From: Wurfbainia villosa
Lineage: Eukaryota > Streptophyta > Magnoliopsida > Zingiberales > Zingiberaceae
Direction of reading: 5' to 3'
Assembly (NCBI GenBank): GCA_025175895.1
Contig: CM045990.1
Location: 54,561,704 to 54,625,703 of the forward strand
Length of the DNA: 64,000 nt
This document shows, in pieces, positions 23,080-33,089 of the stretch. The notes beneath the pieces are model-generated. The model did not search any database and was not told the DNA's origin. It saw nothing but the letters and a program-made list of their open reading frames with translations. Each line of letters begins with the position of its first letter. Within the stretch, counting starts at the first letter, position 1. A program made the translations under genes and the position numbers.

Positions 23080-26000
23080 TCAGCAGATATCGTCGCTAGA
23101 TGCTATTGAAATAATATCTAATTCATCACTACTAGACATCTCTTCGTCATCTAATTCCTCATAGCTAGCATTTATATCTACAAGTTGTTGGGTTATGGAA
23201 TAAGATGGTGAAACAACTGAATGCCTCTCCACTTCTTCATTTTGAAATGGATCATGGTTTTCGACGGTGAGGACATTCGGCATTTCTATTGTGGAGCGGT
23301 TTCATTTGACAAAGCTAACCATTCACTATATCCGCTTCTCTTCGTAGGATATGTAAGATAAATAACTTGTCTGCTTGTACGAAAATGAAGGGCTCAAATA
23401 TATTGAACCGTCTATTTCCATTCACTTCAACTAGATTGTAGTTTGGATGTGTTCTTGTACCTGTTCTTGGATTAGGATCATACCATGAACATTTGAATAA
23501 TACACATCTTTTTATAGGCAACGCGGGATATTCAACTTCGATGATTTCTTCAAGTATACCATAATAATCAATATGACTATTAGAGTTGTTGCAACAACCT
23601 TTTACGTAAACACCTGAATTATTAGTAACTGTCTCTAAATTGCGTTGTGTAACGTGAAATTTGTAGTCATTAACATAATATCCAGAGTATACTTTTATAT
23701 TACGAAGAGGTCCTGCTGCAAGATCCTTGATCCTTTGATCATATTCATTTATTGATCTTGGGTCGTTCACCTACATTTTTAGGTATAGGTATGAAAATTT
23801 TATTCTAATTAAAAAAAAAGGCAAATAAGGAAAACTTATAACTAAAACTTACTAGGTTTTCAAACCATTTTGCGAATTCCATCTCTATCTTTTTATCAAC
23901 TTCACTTTCTTCAATTGATGGATTTTGTAGGTGCAAGTGTTGCTCGTACAAGCTATAATGGAAGGATTAAAATAATATGGCATGGCAGAACAGACCCACA
24001 CATTAAGGGATTGCAAGTTTTAATATAAAAGTAACTTACTTGATGTATGGTTTGACCTCATCACAATTAAGGAGTATATAGTTTTGAGCGATAATATTCT
24101 GGTGATTTAGCCATCTGCGCACAAATTTACCGATTAGTTTGCCCGATAACTTGAAAATAGAAAGCATCTCGAGTCTATTGGTTGAGTATCATCGAATTTC
24201 GAGGACACTTGCGATGTCTGGTTTTCACATGATCAGCAAAATAATAGGAGCAGAAAGACGATGCTTCTTCAACCAAATAAGCATTGCAAATTGACCCCTC
24301 AACTCTTGCTTTATTACGAACATTATTCTTTAATCTCCTCAAAAATCTTTCAAAAGGATACATCCATCCAGATCAGACAGGACCTCCCATTCGTGCCTCA
24401 TATGGTAAATGAACTGGTAAGTGTTCCATTGAATCAAAAAAACTTGGTGGAAATATACGCTCAAGTTTACATATTATAAGAGGAATGTCTTTTTCTAGGC
24501 GAAGCATTTCGGTCGTCATAATAACCCTTGATGACAAATCTGTGAAAAAAAGACTCAATTCTGTAAGTGCTTCCCATACATTATTTGGAAGTAGATCATG
24601 AAAAGCTATTGGAATAAGTCTTTGCATGAAGACATGACAATCATGACTCTTCATCCCAAACATTTTTAATTTGTTGCTATCCACACATCGGGCCATATTT
24701 GAGACATAACCATCTGAAAATTTGATTTCTTTCAACCAGGTACATAAAGCCAACTTACTTTCTTTGTCCAATGTATAGCAAGCCTTTGGAAATTTATTGG
24801 TTGTTTCATTCCTCTGCATCTCAGGTCTATTGACAAATTGATTCAATTCTTCCCTTGATTTGGTTGTGTCCTTTGTTTTTCCATTAACATTCATCACAGT
24901 ATTAAAAATATTATCGAAGAAGTTCTTTTCGACATGCATAACATCTATATTATGTCGAATTAGCAGATACTTCCAATAGGGCAATTCCCAAAATATACTT
25001 CGCTTTCCTCCATCCACACTTACTCCTCTAACAATAGATTTATTTAAGTGAGTAACTGTAATGCATCCATAGGTGTCAATTTCTTCAAGGATTTGCTCTC
25101 GACTTGATTATTGGTGGAGTTTTGAACTACTTCATTCTTTAAGAAATCTTTCTTATTTCTCGGAAAGGATGTTGCAATGGTAAAACTTACGATGATTGTC
25201 GAACCAAGATATTTTTCCACTACAAGGTAATGCAAAAGTATCACTTTCACCATGCAATATGGACATGCTAACTTACCACACGTGCTCCATCCTGACAACA
25301 TTGAGTATGCAGGAAAATCACTTATTGTCCATAATAAAGCTGCATGCATTGTAAAATTACTTTTACTCGAAATATCATAAGTTTCAGACCCTACAATCCA
25401 TAACTCTTTAAATTCGGCAATTAGAGGTTGCATAAAAACATCAAGTTTTTCTTTTGGATTCTTTGGACCCGGAATAATGACTGTAAGGAACATATGCTCG
25501 TCTTTCATGCACATCCAAGGGGGTAAATTATATGGTGTTAATATCACTGGCCAAGATGAATATTGTTGTCCTGATTGTCCAAATGGCTGAAATCCATCTG
25601 CAGAAAGGCCCAATCTAACATTACGAGATTCTATTGCAAATGAGGAAAATGTTGTATCCAAGTGTTTCCATGCAGGGGAATCGCAAGGATGACACATTAT
25701 ATCTCCTTCGTGTGCATGATCTTGATGCCACCTCATGTGTGTTGCTGTCGCAGCAGATGCATACAAGCATTGGAGTCTAGGAGTTATGGGGAAGTAATAC
25801 ATAACTTTGTATGCTATTCTCTTTTTCTTCCCTAATATGGGATTGCGGTTCTTGTAACGAGAGTGGTTGCAAAATCTACATTCATTCAATTCAACATCTG
25901 TTTTCCAAAAAATCATACTGATTATTATTCAAAGATCATAATCTTTTCTCTGTAAACCTAAGCTCACAGCGATTTTTTTTGTATTGTAAAAGCTATCAGT

Positions 26001-26596
26001 CATTATATTATCAGCAGGGAGCAACTCTGAGATCAATTGACATATATCATCATAACATCGCCCTGAGATATGATATTCTGCCTTAATATTCAATAATCTT
26101 GCAATAGTTGACAGTTGTGAATGACCAGAAGGAACTCCTTCCCAAACTTCTCTTTGGCTAGCCTCTAACATAGTATACAAATTCTCGATCATTGGTGTTG
26201 GTATATTATCTGTGTCTGAATGAACGAGCGCACTCATCGCATCGTAAACCATTGGTTGCAATATATGCTCGTTGCTAGATGATTTCTCGACTCTAATTTC
26301 GGTAGACGTTGAAGCAATAAAATTTCCAATAGGCTCATCCAAATAAGCCTCTCCATGACAATACCAATTGTAATAATTTGGGACAAAACCATTTTTGCAA
26401 ATATGTACTGATTTTCATCCCGAAATGTTGTATTTCTGCATTTGCAATGATTGCACGGACAACGTATCTTGTCACCGTCCATACAACTTGGATGACTCTT
26501 AGCAAAGTTAACAAATGCCTCAACACCATCAAAATATTCGTCAGCTATAAATCCATTAACTAGTCTATTGTACATCCAAGTTTTGTTAATACTCAT
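23080..26596 (-). pseudogene. TNP2-type CACTA transposase with DUF4218 and DUF4216 regions, broken
   Basis: Reading right to left: a transposase-associated N-terminal domain (26596-26390) with CMDGDKIRCPCNHCKC and, after a one-base frameshift near 26395, NYYNWYCHGEAYLDEP. The TNP2 core (25916-25044) carries ELNECRFCNHSRYK, GLSADGFQPFG and GWSTCGKLACPYC. A continuation (25017-24373) has LPYWKYLLIRHNIDVMHVEKN and, leading into DUF4218, SHDCHVFMQRLIP and LPNNVWEALTELS, with more DUF4218 at 24363-24175 (MYPFERFLRRLKNNVRNKA). DUF4216 follows at 23770-23315 (LFKCSWYDPN), then an acidic C-terminus (23283-23080). A TGA stop at 25929-25931 and a break near 25030 add to the frameshift. The family cuts and pastes the element by recognising its CACTA ends; this copy should be inactive. 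Confidence 0.88.
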
Positions 26597-27330
26597 TGAA
26601 ACCTACAAGATATTATAATAATAAAATTGGTAATAATATTATATATAAGAAAATGTTTAACGATTAACAATTATATATCATCTGTAAATATACAATAGTT
26701 TAAGATTATTCATTATATCCTATACGACACAATTGTAAGCTACAGATAAAGAACATTGATATGTAGTACCATGCATTAAAATTTAAGCTACTAACATCAA
26801 CCTGGTGGAAATGATCGTTGAAGAAAGTCTCGACCTCCTGCCATCACTAAGACCTCGCGCCAGCAGATAGGACCTTCATCAGGAAAAAAATATATAAAGA
26901 CAACATCTCGTTTTTATAACAGTAAACCTTCTACCCTACCGACCTAGGTCAATGCCAAGACATCGCACAATCACAACATCACAACGATGTTGCAGCCGTG
27001 TCAATCGTGCTTCCAAGCACGCTACCACGACAGGGGATTGGAGATAGGCTGGACCAGGTCAAAATCCTTGGCCACACTTTCCCTAACTCGACAGCTGAAG
27101 TCGACCAACAGCTGAGGTCGTTACCAATGCACCAATGCACGACCTACATTGGATGGGGGAGAGGCTATTCAAAAGATACGACAGAAGGCGGAGAAGTGCT
27201 TACCGTGATGGAGAAATCGAAAGTTGTCGATCGAGGTATCCGACGCGATGGAAGTTTAGGCCAGTTAATTTTATCGGGGTCTAAATATGAGATTTTAAGT
27301 AAGTTATAAATTTATAATTTTATCAATTTA
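26597..27330. other. CACTA interior upstream of transposase
   Basis: Non-coding leader and likely promoter region of the minus-strand transposase gene. It is AT-rich to about 26780 and of mixed composition after that. The open frame at 26998-27309 has no recognisable product and is probably chance. Confidence 0.45.
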
Positions 27331-27650
27331 TCGAACAAGACGCTGACACGCTATGCTTATGGTTACCGACACACCCATGTTGGCCATTCCCGAATTCAAC
27401 ACGGGTTGGGTGTGCTGTTTGGCACGCCCGTGGCGATGACACGCCTGTGTCGCGCGACACGGGCGTGTCGACCATTTCCCACAGCTGCGACACGGGCATG
27501 TCGCCCATTTGGTGGTGTTTGGCACGCGCGTGTCGCCCATTACCGAATGCAACACGGCTGGGCTATGGTGTTTGGCACGCGCGTGTCGCCCATTACCGAA
27601 TGCAACACGGCTGGGCTGTGGTGTTTGGCACACGCGTGTCAAACAATTAG
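27330..27650. repeat. GC-rich CACTA repeats, right block with ~53-bp tandem unit
   Basis: Direct repeats built on TTTGGCACGCGCGTGTCGCC and on CGAATGCAACACGGCTGGGC recur with a period of about 53 bp (two full copies and part of a third, about 27516-27650). They are preceded by looser GACACGGGCGTGTCG copies. The several open frames here on both strands are repeat by-products. Confidence 0.75.
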
Positions 27651-27654
27651 TTCT

Positions 27655-27975
27655 CTAATTTAGAGACCGAATCTAAATCGGTCTCTAAAATTAGAGACCG
27701 ACTTATATTCGGTCTCTAAATTAGAGACCGATTTTGAAATCAGTATCTAAATTAGAGACCGATTCTCAAAACGATATCTAAATTAGAGACCGTTTTGGAA
27801 ATCGGTCTCTAATTAGAATCCGATTTTGAAATCGGTCTCTAATTAGAGACCGCTTTTTGTTCGGTCTTAAATTAGAAACCGACTTTTAATCGGTATCTAA
27901 TTAGAGACCGATTTTAAAAAATCGGTCTCTAATTACAGACCAAATTTTATTCGGTTTCTAATTCGGTCCCAAATA
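27655..27975. repeat. CACTA subterminal repeats, right end
   Basis: About fifteen copies of TTAGAGACCGAT and its complement, more decayed than at the left end, run up to the inverted terminal repeat at 27976-27993. Confidence 0.85.
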
Positions 27976-28128
27976 TGGGTTTTTCTTGTAGTGTATGCGG
28001 TCGGGCGGAAGGTGATGACGACTAGTAATGCAGTGGCGTGCGATTGCAAATGTGATGCGACACCGACGAGACAACTTCCGTGATCGCGATGTGGTTGTGC
28101 ACGTGAAGCAGAGATCGACGGTGACCGG

Positions 28129-28292
28129 CAGAGCCGACCCTGGGGGAGGGCTGCTGGAGCCCTCGCCCAGGGCCCAAAAAAATGTTTCACATAAAGGGTC
28201 CAATTTTTAAAATTTTCAATAGAAAATGGGGCCCAATTTTTAAATTTCGCTCAGGGCCCTGAGTTAAAATTTTAAAATTCGGGCCGGCTCTG
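28129..28292. mobile_element. 164-bp hAT-type MITE in the hAT-like element
   Basis: Terminal repeats CAGAGCCGACCC and CAGAGCCGGCCC (inverted). It is flanked by 8-bp duplications GTGACCGG and GTGGCCAG (two differences). The related copy of the host element has the unoccupied site GTGGTCGA at about 50130, which confirms the insertion. Related to the MITE at 59477-59645. Confidence 0.85.
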
Positions 28293-28727
28293 GTGGCCAG
28301 AGACGCAACTGGCAACGTTGAGTTGGTAGGGACAACGACAAATCGACGCACAATTGCAGGCTCGCGAGTCGCGGCGTGTGAGTAGCGAGCGAAGAGAAAC
28401 TATGGATGGTGGTTGCGACATGATAGAAAAAATTGAGAACGATAGTTGCGACATGATCGTTCTATGTATGAGAGAAAATAAATATATAGTAATTATATTT
28501 TATATAGTAATTAATTATATAGTATTTTTATAGATAAAAAATAAGTATAGGATTTCGAGAAGGAAAATTTTAGGCTTAATTATGCATGGACTGATATCTC
28601 ATTATTATATTAAATTTTTTTATAAAAGTAAATATATTTTTTTATAAAACACATGGACTGGGGCCATGACCCCTCCAGTCCCTGAGTAGATCCGTCGATG
28701 TATGGACCATGACTCTGATATTAATTA

Positions 28728-28860
28728 TTGGTGTCTATAAGATTCATATATTTCTATAACGGTGATATTGTCCACTTTGAATATAAACCCCTCATGGTTT
28801 TGTTTTTGAGCTATATTCAAAAGGACTCATACCAATAGAGATATTTTTTTTTTATCTTAT
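28728..28860 (+). repeat. Dispersed repeat, copy 2
   Basis: Diverged copy of 13118-13260, with the core GTGATATTGTCCACTTTGAA. Confidence 0.45.
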
Positions 28861-28869
28861 AAGCGCATG

Positions 28870-29240
28870 ATATTTTTTTATATCTTACCATATAAAATTT
28901 TGATTATATTCTCAATACTCCCAACACTCATACTATTGTATAACTAATAACTACTTTGTAGGTGTTATAATAATTTTAAAGTGATTTTATTTAAATTTAA
29001 ATTATTTTATTTTTTGACTAAGTTGGTATTTTTGTGTGTTAAGATATTTTATGTATAATATATTCGAGAAGTTGAAGTAATAAAAATAATGATTTACTTT
29101 AAGACATTATCGATATTTTTTTAATATAAAAAATATAATAGCCCATTTTTTTAATTTTTTTTAATGATTTTAATAATTAGGATGCTTTTATAAAAAAATA
29201 GATAAAAATATCGATAACCACGTGGTCATTTACTTACAAA
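28870..29240. other. AT-rich intergenic DNA
   Basis: Very AT-rich, with runs of A and T; no gene or repeat recognised. Confidence 0.5.
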
Positions 29241-29259
29241 GAGCTTCCAGCAAACTCAC

Positions 29260-29740
29260 GAGGGTCACACATCATTATATCATTATAGAACATGTATATA
29301 GCTCCCAAGATAAATTCAGATGGCTAACACAATCGTGTTAAAGTTTGAGAGAGCAAGGGGTCGATTTCTTGAGGTGACGATCAGACTATCGATGACTCCG
29401 TATTTCTGCGTTAGCCACCTGAGATCTGATTTATCCCCTCCACACGTAGGGACAGCGGTGGGGGACTATTAATGTGACGGTTCCACATTTTATTATAGAA
29501 CATGTATATCCCCGAAGTTAACCCGGTTGGTAAATACAAAAAAATTTATCTATAACGGACAGAAATCAATTTTCAAAAAAGTTATGATCTTCGACTATTG
29601 ATGATTCTTCTCTTTTGTACTTATCAATTGGGATCTTGATTTATCTCTCTCCATGATAAAGACAACGATAGAAAATCATTAACGTGATGTTTCCATATTT
29701 TTGTTACAGAACATGCTTATAAGAATAGAAACCCTAATTT
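29260..29740 (+). repeat. Two SINE-like copies in tandem
   Basis: The first copy contains TGGCTAACACAATCG and, about 40 bp on, GGGTCGATTTC, arranged like the A and B boxes of a tRNA-derived RNA polymerase III promoter. It ends in a TTCCACATTTTATTATAGAA segment. A second copy, starting near GTTAACCCGGTTGG (29518), repeats the same 3' part, ending TTTCCATATTTTTGTTACAG. No poly-A tail is clear. Confidence 0.5.
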
Positions 29741-30377
29741 CTCGATATTATTATTCACTAACATGGAAGTGAATCATAAGATTTAAAATTAAATAATAAT
29801 TTTTTTTTTGACATAAAAATTTGAAAAAAAAAAAAAGTCCCACATATATTTAATAACATATTTAACAAATCTTTAATAGCTGCTTAGAATATATATGAGA
29901 GGGTAAAAATTTGACTATTTTATTTTAATTAAAAATTTTATATTTGAAATATTACTATATCAAAATACTTTTTACTTAGTGAAAATTATTTAAATTTCAT
30001 TAAAATCATTTTAAATGGGTGAAAATCATTTTTAAATAGTTAGTAACTAGTTAGATAGTTACTATAGCATTATTAAACTCTATAACATTTAAATCATAAC
30101 CTTCGAATATTATTGTATTAAAATGATTTTTTATCAACTTGATTAAAATTAATATTGTAATAGTTATTTATCATAAAATATAAAAAGATACCTACGAATC
30201 ATTCCTTCTAGTTTTGTTTTTTTTTTAATGAATCTCATTTTGATAGTATTGATGAAGAAAAATTATAGCCTTGAGCATAAGTGAAGTAGATATATTAGTA
30301 TGTGATTTTCTATTAGAATAAGTTTATTTTTAAATTTCAAAACAATTTAAACACACGATTCTGAGTTATGTAGGGAT
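29741..30377. other. AT-rich intergenic DNA
   Basis: AT-rich sequence with long A runs (29826-29838) and no recognised gene or element. Confidence 0.5.
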
Positions 30378-31196
30378 TAGAGCTGTCAAACGGGTCGATC
30401 CATGACGGACGGGTCAATCCGTCGCAAATCCAATATTTAGCGAAAAGGAACGGGCCGACCCCTCATCTTGACGAATTGAAAAATCTCCAACCCAATCCAA
30501 GGCTGATTGTGGATTAGACGGGTCAACCTGCGAGCTCGAAAAATTAAAAAAAAATCTAAAATTATTAAGGTGTTGAAGGTTTGAGGTGATAACCGACAAA
30601 GATGATAGAATACCATGATAAAAAAATATGCACTTAAAACAACTAAAATCTTGTAATTGAGACCTAATTATGATCGACAATGTTAGATATCAATATTTTT
30701 TATTCAACACTCTAAAATATTCAAATCTTGATAATATACAAATTCAAGTTTTGACTCTTCTAAGATCTAATTGAGATTTTTCGACATTTATAATTGGTTG
30801 ACTCTATCTGATATATCATTATTTCCTATATTAATTGAAATTGAAATAGTAGTGACAAACTAATTAGAGTATACTAAAAAAAATTATTAGAGTACTTAAA
30901 TCAAATATTTTTTTATTATTTTCTTTGACTTCTCCTACACTTTGTGCCGAATTGTACGTGTGATAGAAGATTATGATCATGAGCTTTTTAGTATTAAAAT
31001 ATTGATAAAAAAAACTTAAACAAATATTTTGTACAAGTTTTATCTTCTTTTGATATCTCTCAACCCACGGGCCAACCCGTCTAACCTGCAACTCGTGCGA
31101 GTTGATTCGTTTAGACTCGTCAAAATGGCGGGTTAATAAAATTTCAATCCAACCCGCTTAAATTATTTGACGGGGCGGGCCAACCCGACAGACCTA
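30378..31196. mobile_element. hAT-like MITE, AGCTGTCAAACGGG type
   Basis: The left end TAGAGCTGTCAAACGGGTCG and the right end, read inverted, TAGGTCTGTCGGGTTGGCCC resemble each other and are followed inwards by GGGTTGACCC-like motifs. I saw no matching 8-bp duplication, so the exact ends are uncertain. The inside is AT-rich with no transposase. Confidence 0.5.
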
Positions 31197-31402
31197 ACCC
31201 AACTTGACGTTTACTTTCTCAAGCGAAGTATATTTTCGACGTCGGATCTATTTTACAAGAATTGACACGTCTATATCATTGAACTTAACTGTTGAGCTAC
31301 AAATATTTTTCTAATTTATCTTAGTGATCGAAATAACATATCTTATCTATGAATTATTTAACATTTCAGAATTAGTCAGTCAAATTGAAAAATATGGAAT
31401 CT

Positions 31403-31432
31403 AATAAATAAATAAATAAATAAATAAATAAA
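31403..31432 (+). repeat. (AATA)n microsatellite
   Basis: About seven uninterrupted 4-bp units. Confidence 0.85.
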
Positions 31433-31567
31433 ATTTATAGATCAAGATATATCACTATATTTTATTTTATTTATATTTTAAAAGCTTTTATTTTATTATA
31501 AATAATGAGCTAATTTATAAAAGTGAAAATCATCAACCTAATGACTCTCATTAATTTGTTTCACGGT

Positions 31568-32220
31568 TAGGGTTGTAAACGAACTAAGCGTTCATGAACA
31601 AGCTTACTGTTCGACTCGATAAGAGCTCGTTTACGTTCGTTCAATATGTATCAAAGTCAATTAATAAACAAGCTTGAACATCTTGATAAATTAAATAAAC
31701 AAACTTGAATACATATATGTTCGGCTTGTTAATATTCGTGAACAGTGTTTGTGAACCATGTTCGTGAATAGTGTTCAAGAACAATATTCGTGAACAGTGT
31801 TCAAGAACAATATTCGTGAACAGTGTTAATGAACATTAACAAGTCGATTTATGATTATACTCTTTTAAAAATTATTTTTGAATTTATTTATACTCATTTA
31901 TAAACCAAAATTAAATTAGTAAAATTTTAAATAAACAAACAAGTTTGATTTAAGAGTTTGATAATATTTAAATAAGTCAAATTTAAACAAGCTTGAATCA
32001 AACTTGAATCAAGTTTGATTAGAAGCTCGATACCCATTAAATAAACCAAGCTCAATTCAAATTCAAGTGAAGCTCAAGCTAAAAAAAAAAAATACCAAAC
32101 CAAGCTTGAATAGGATTTTCAATAGCTTGGTTAATTTTAGGCTTGACTCGGCTCGTCTTGATTATCTTATCAAATAAGTCTGAACACTACAAAGCTTGAC
32201 TTGACTCGTTTACAGCCCTA
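31568..32220. mobile_element. hAT-like MITE, TAGGGTTGTAAACGA type
   Basis: The ends are TAGGGTTGTAAACGA and, inverted, TAGGGCTGTAAACGA. The 8-bp flanks TTCACGGT and TCCACGGT differ at one base. The interior has repeated GTGAACAGTGTTC-like motifs (31740-31830). Decayed relatives are at 53500-54205 and 61824-62331, and a shorter relative sits in the PTB gene. Confidence 0.8.
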
Positions 32221-32366
32221 TCCACGGTTATTATGAAAGAGATAAATCACGACGGACTCTATAAATCTATAAATCTTGATGATTAAAATACATAGGATCA
32301 TCTCGAAATCAACTCATATTAAATGTATCTTAACCATCACAATATTCTTCATGTAGACTTAAATAA

Positions 32367-32590
32367 GCCCCCGCGAGAAGAGCCGAGTGGCTAGCGCATG
32401 CAGACGTTACACTATAGGACAACGGGTCAATCCCTCGCAAATGCAAAGGTGTCGGCCCTCTATGCGCTAGTTACTAGTCTCAAGGGTCAAAGGTCTATCG
32501 TGATTTACCTCCCTTTTACGATGGTCTGGGGACGAACTGGTAGAGACTGTTAGGTTGACGGATTCCTACCTTTTACACTATTGTATAGAC
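32367..32590 (+). repeat. SINE-like element
   Basis: GAGTGGCTAGCGCATG followed about 40 bp later by GGGTCAATCCC resembles tRNA-type A and B boxes. The 3' part (GTGATTTACCTCCC, then GGTTGACGGATTCCTACC) recurs at 39410-39570 and, split, at 49520-50600. Confidence 0.55.
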
Positions 32591-33038
32591 TTAGGTGGCG
32601 TTTGGTTGGTGGGTTTGGAATGAGGGAATGAGAATGATATAGAGTGTTTGGTTAATGACTTTAGGAAGGAGGATATGAGAATAAATTCTAAATAATTGGG
32701 AATCAACAAAGCTGTTAGTCGCCGACGCCGCCTCGCCTGTCGCCGTCGCCGTTTGGCCGCCGCGTCGCCGCACGTCGCCGCCATTGCGATCGTTGTCGCC
32801 GATCGGTGGTCGCCGCCGTCGTCGGTCGACCGTCGATCACCGATCGACTGCCGATCGCCGATCGACCGTCGACCGTCGACCGTCGTCGGTGGCCGATCGT
32901 CAGCCGTTGGCCATCATCGATTGCTCCTATTTTCAATTTATAAATAAAATAATATTATTAGAATGATAAAATTCATTCTCATTCCAGTGTATTATCAAAC
33001 TTATTTTCGTTCCTATTCTCACATTTCAACCCAACACC
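32591..33038. mobile_element. MITE with GGTGGCGTTTGGTT ends
   Basis: The left end GGTGGCGTTTGGTTGG and the right end, inverted, ACGGTGTTGGGTT are related, with ATGAGAATGA/TCATTCTCATTC inner repeats. The centre (32710-32900) is a CG-rich block of CGCCG and CGATCGACCGTCGACC repeats. Superfamily and exact ends are uncertain (Harbinger-like or hAT-like). Confidence 0.5.
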
Positions 33039-33089
33039 GTGAGCTAATATATCTAATATGATATATCTTATATCTCGCCAGATTCAACC

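Larger units (their letters stand above)
14236..27993 (-). mobile_element. CACTA (En/Spm) DNA transposon
   Basis: Both ends carry the inverted repeat CACTACAAGAAAAACCCA and the element is flanked by the 3-bp duplication TAT (14233-14235 and 27994-27996). Subterminal regions are packed with TTAGAGACCGAT-type repeats in both orientations. The minus strand encodes TNP2-type transposase and a TNPA-like protein, so the biological 5' end is on the right. It is 13.8 kb long, of which 5.47 kb is an inserted retroelement. Frameshifts and stops in both genes make it non-autonomous. Confidence 0.95.
13560..28700. mobile_element. hAT-like non-autonomous element, copy 1 (split by CACTA insertion)
   Basis: The left part (13560-14235) and right part (27994-28700) together match the intact element at 49709-50525. 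The ends are degenerate versions of the terminal inverted repeat CAGGGGCGGATC. The flanking 8 bp are CATGAACC and TATGGACC, an 8-bp target duplication with two differences. Relative to the other copy the left part carries an extra AT-rich stretch rich in TTAATTAAT (13840-14210). The element has no transposase of its own. Confidence 0.75.

Noticed and set aside
27323..27663. Several open frames with repeated ACRP/HARVAH-like peptides
   Set aside because: Products of the GC-rich tandem repeats of the CACTA right end.
32367..32470. Possible tRNA gene
   Set aside because: A- and B-box-like motifs are present but no cloverleaf stem set could be drawn by eye, and the sequence recurs as part of a dispersed SINE-like repeat.
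32696..32966. Open frames rich in Arg and Ser on both strands
   Set aside because: They lie in a CG-rich simple-repeat core of a MITE; no protein family resemblance.
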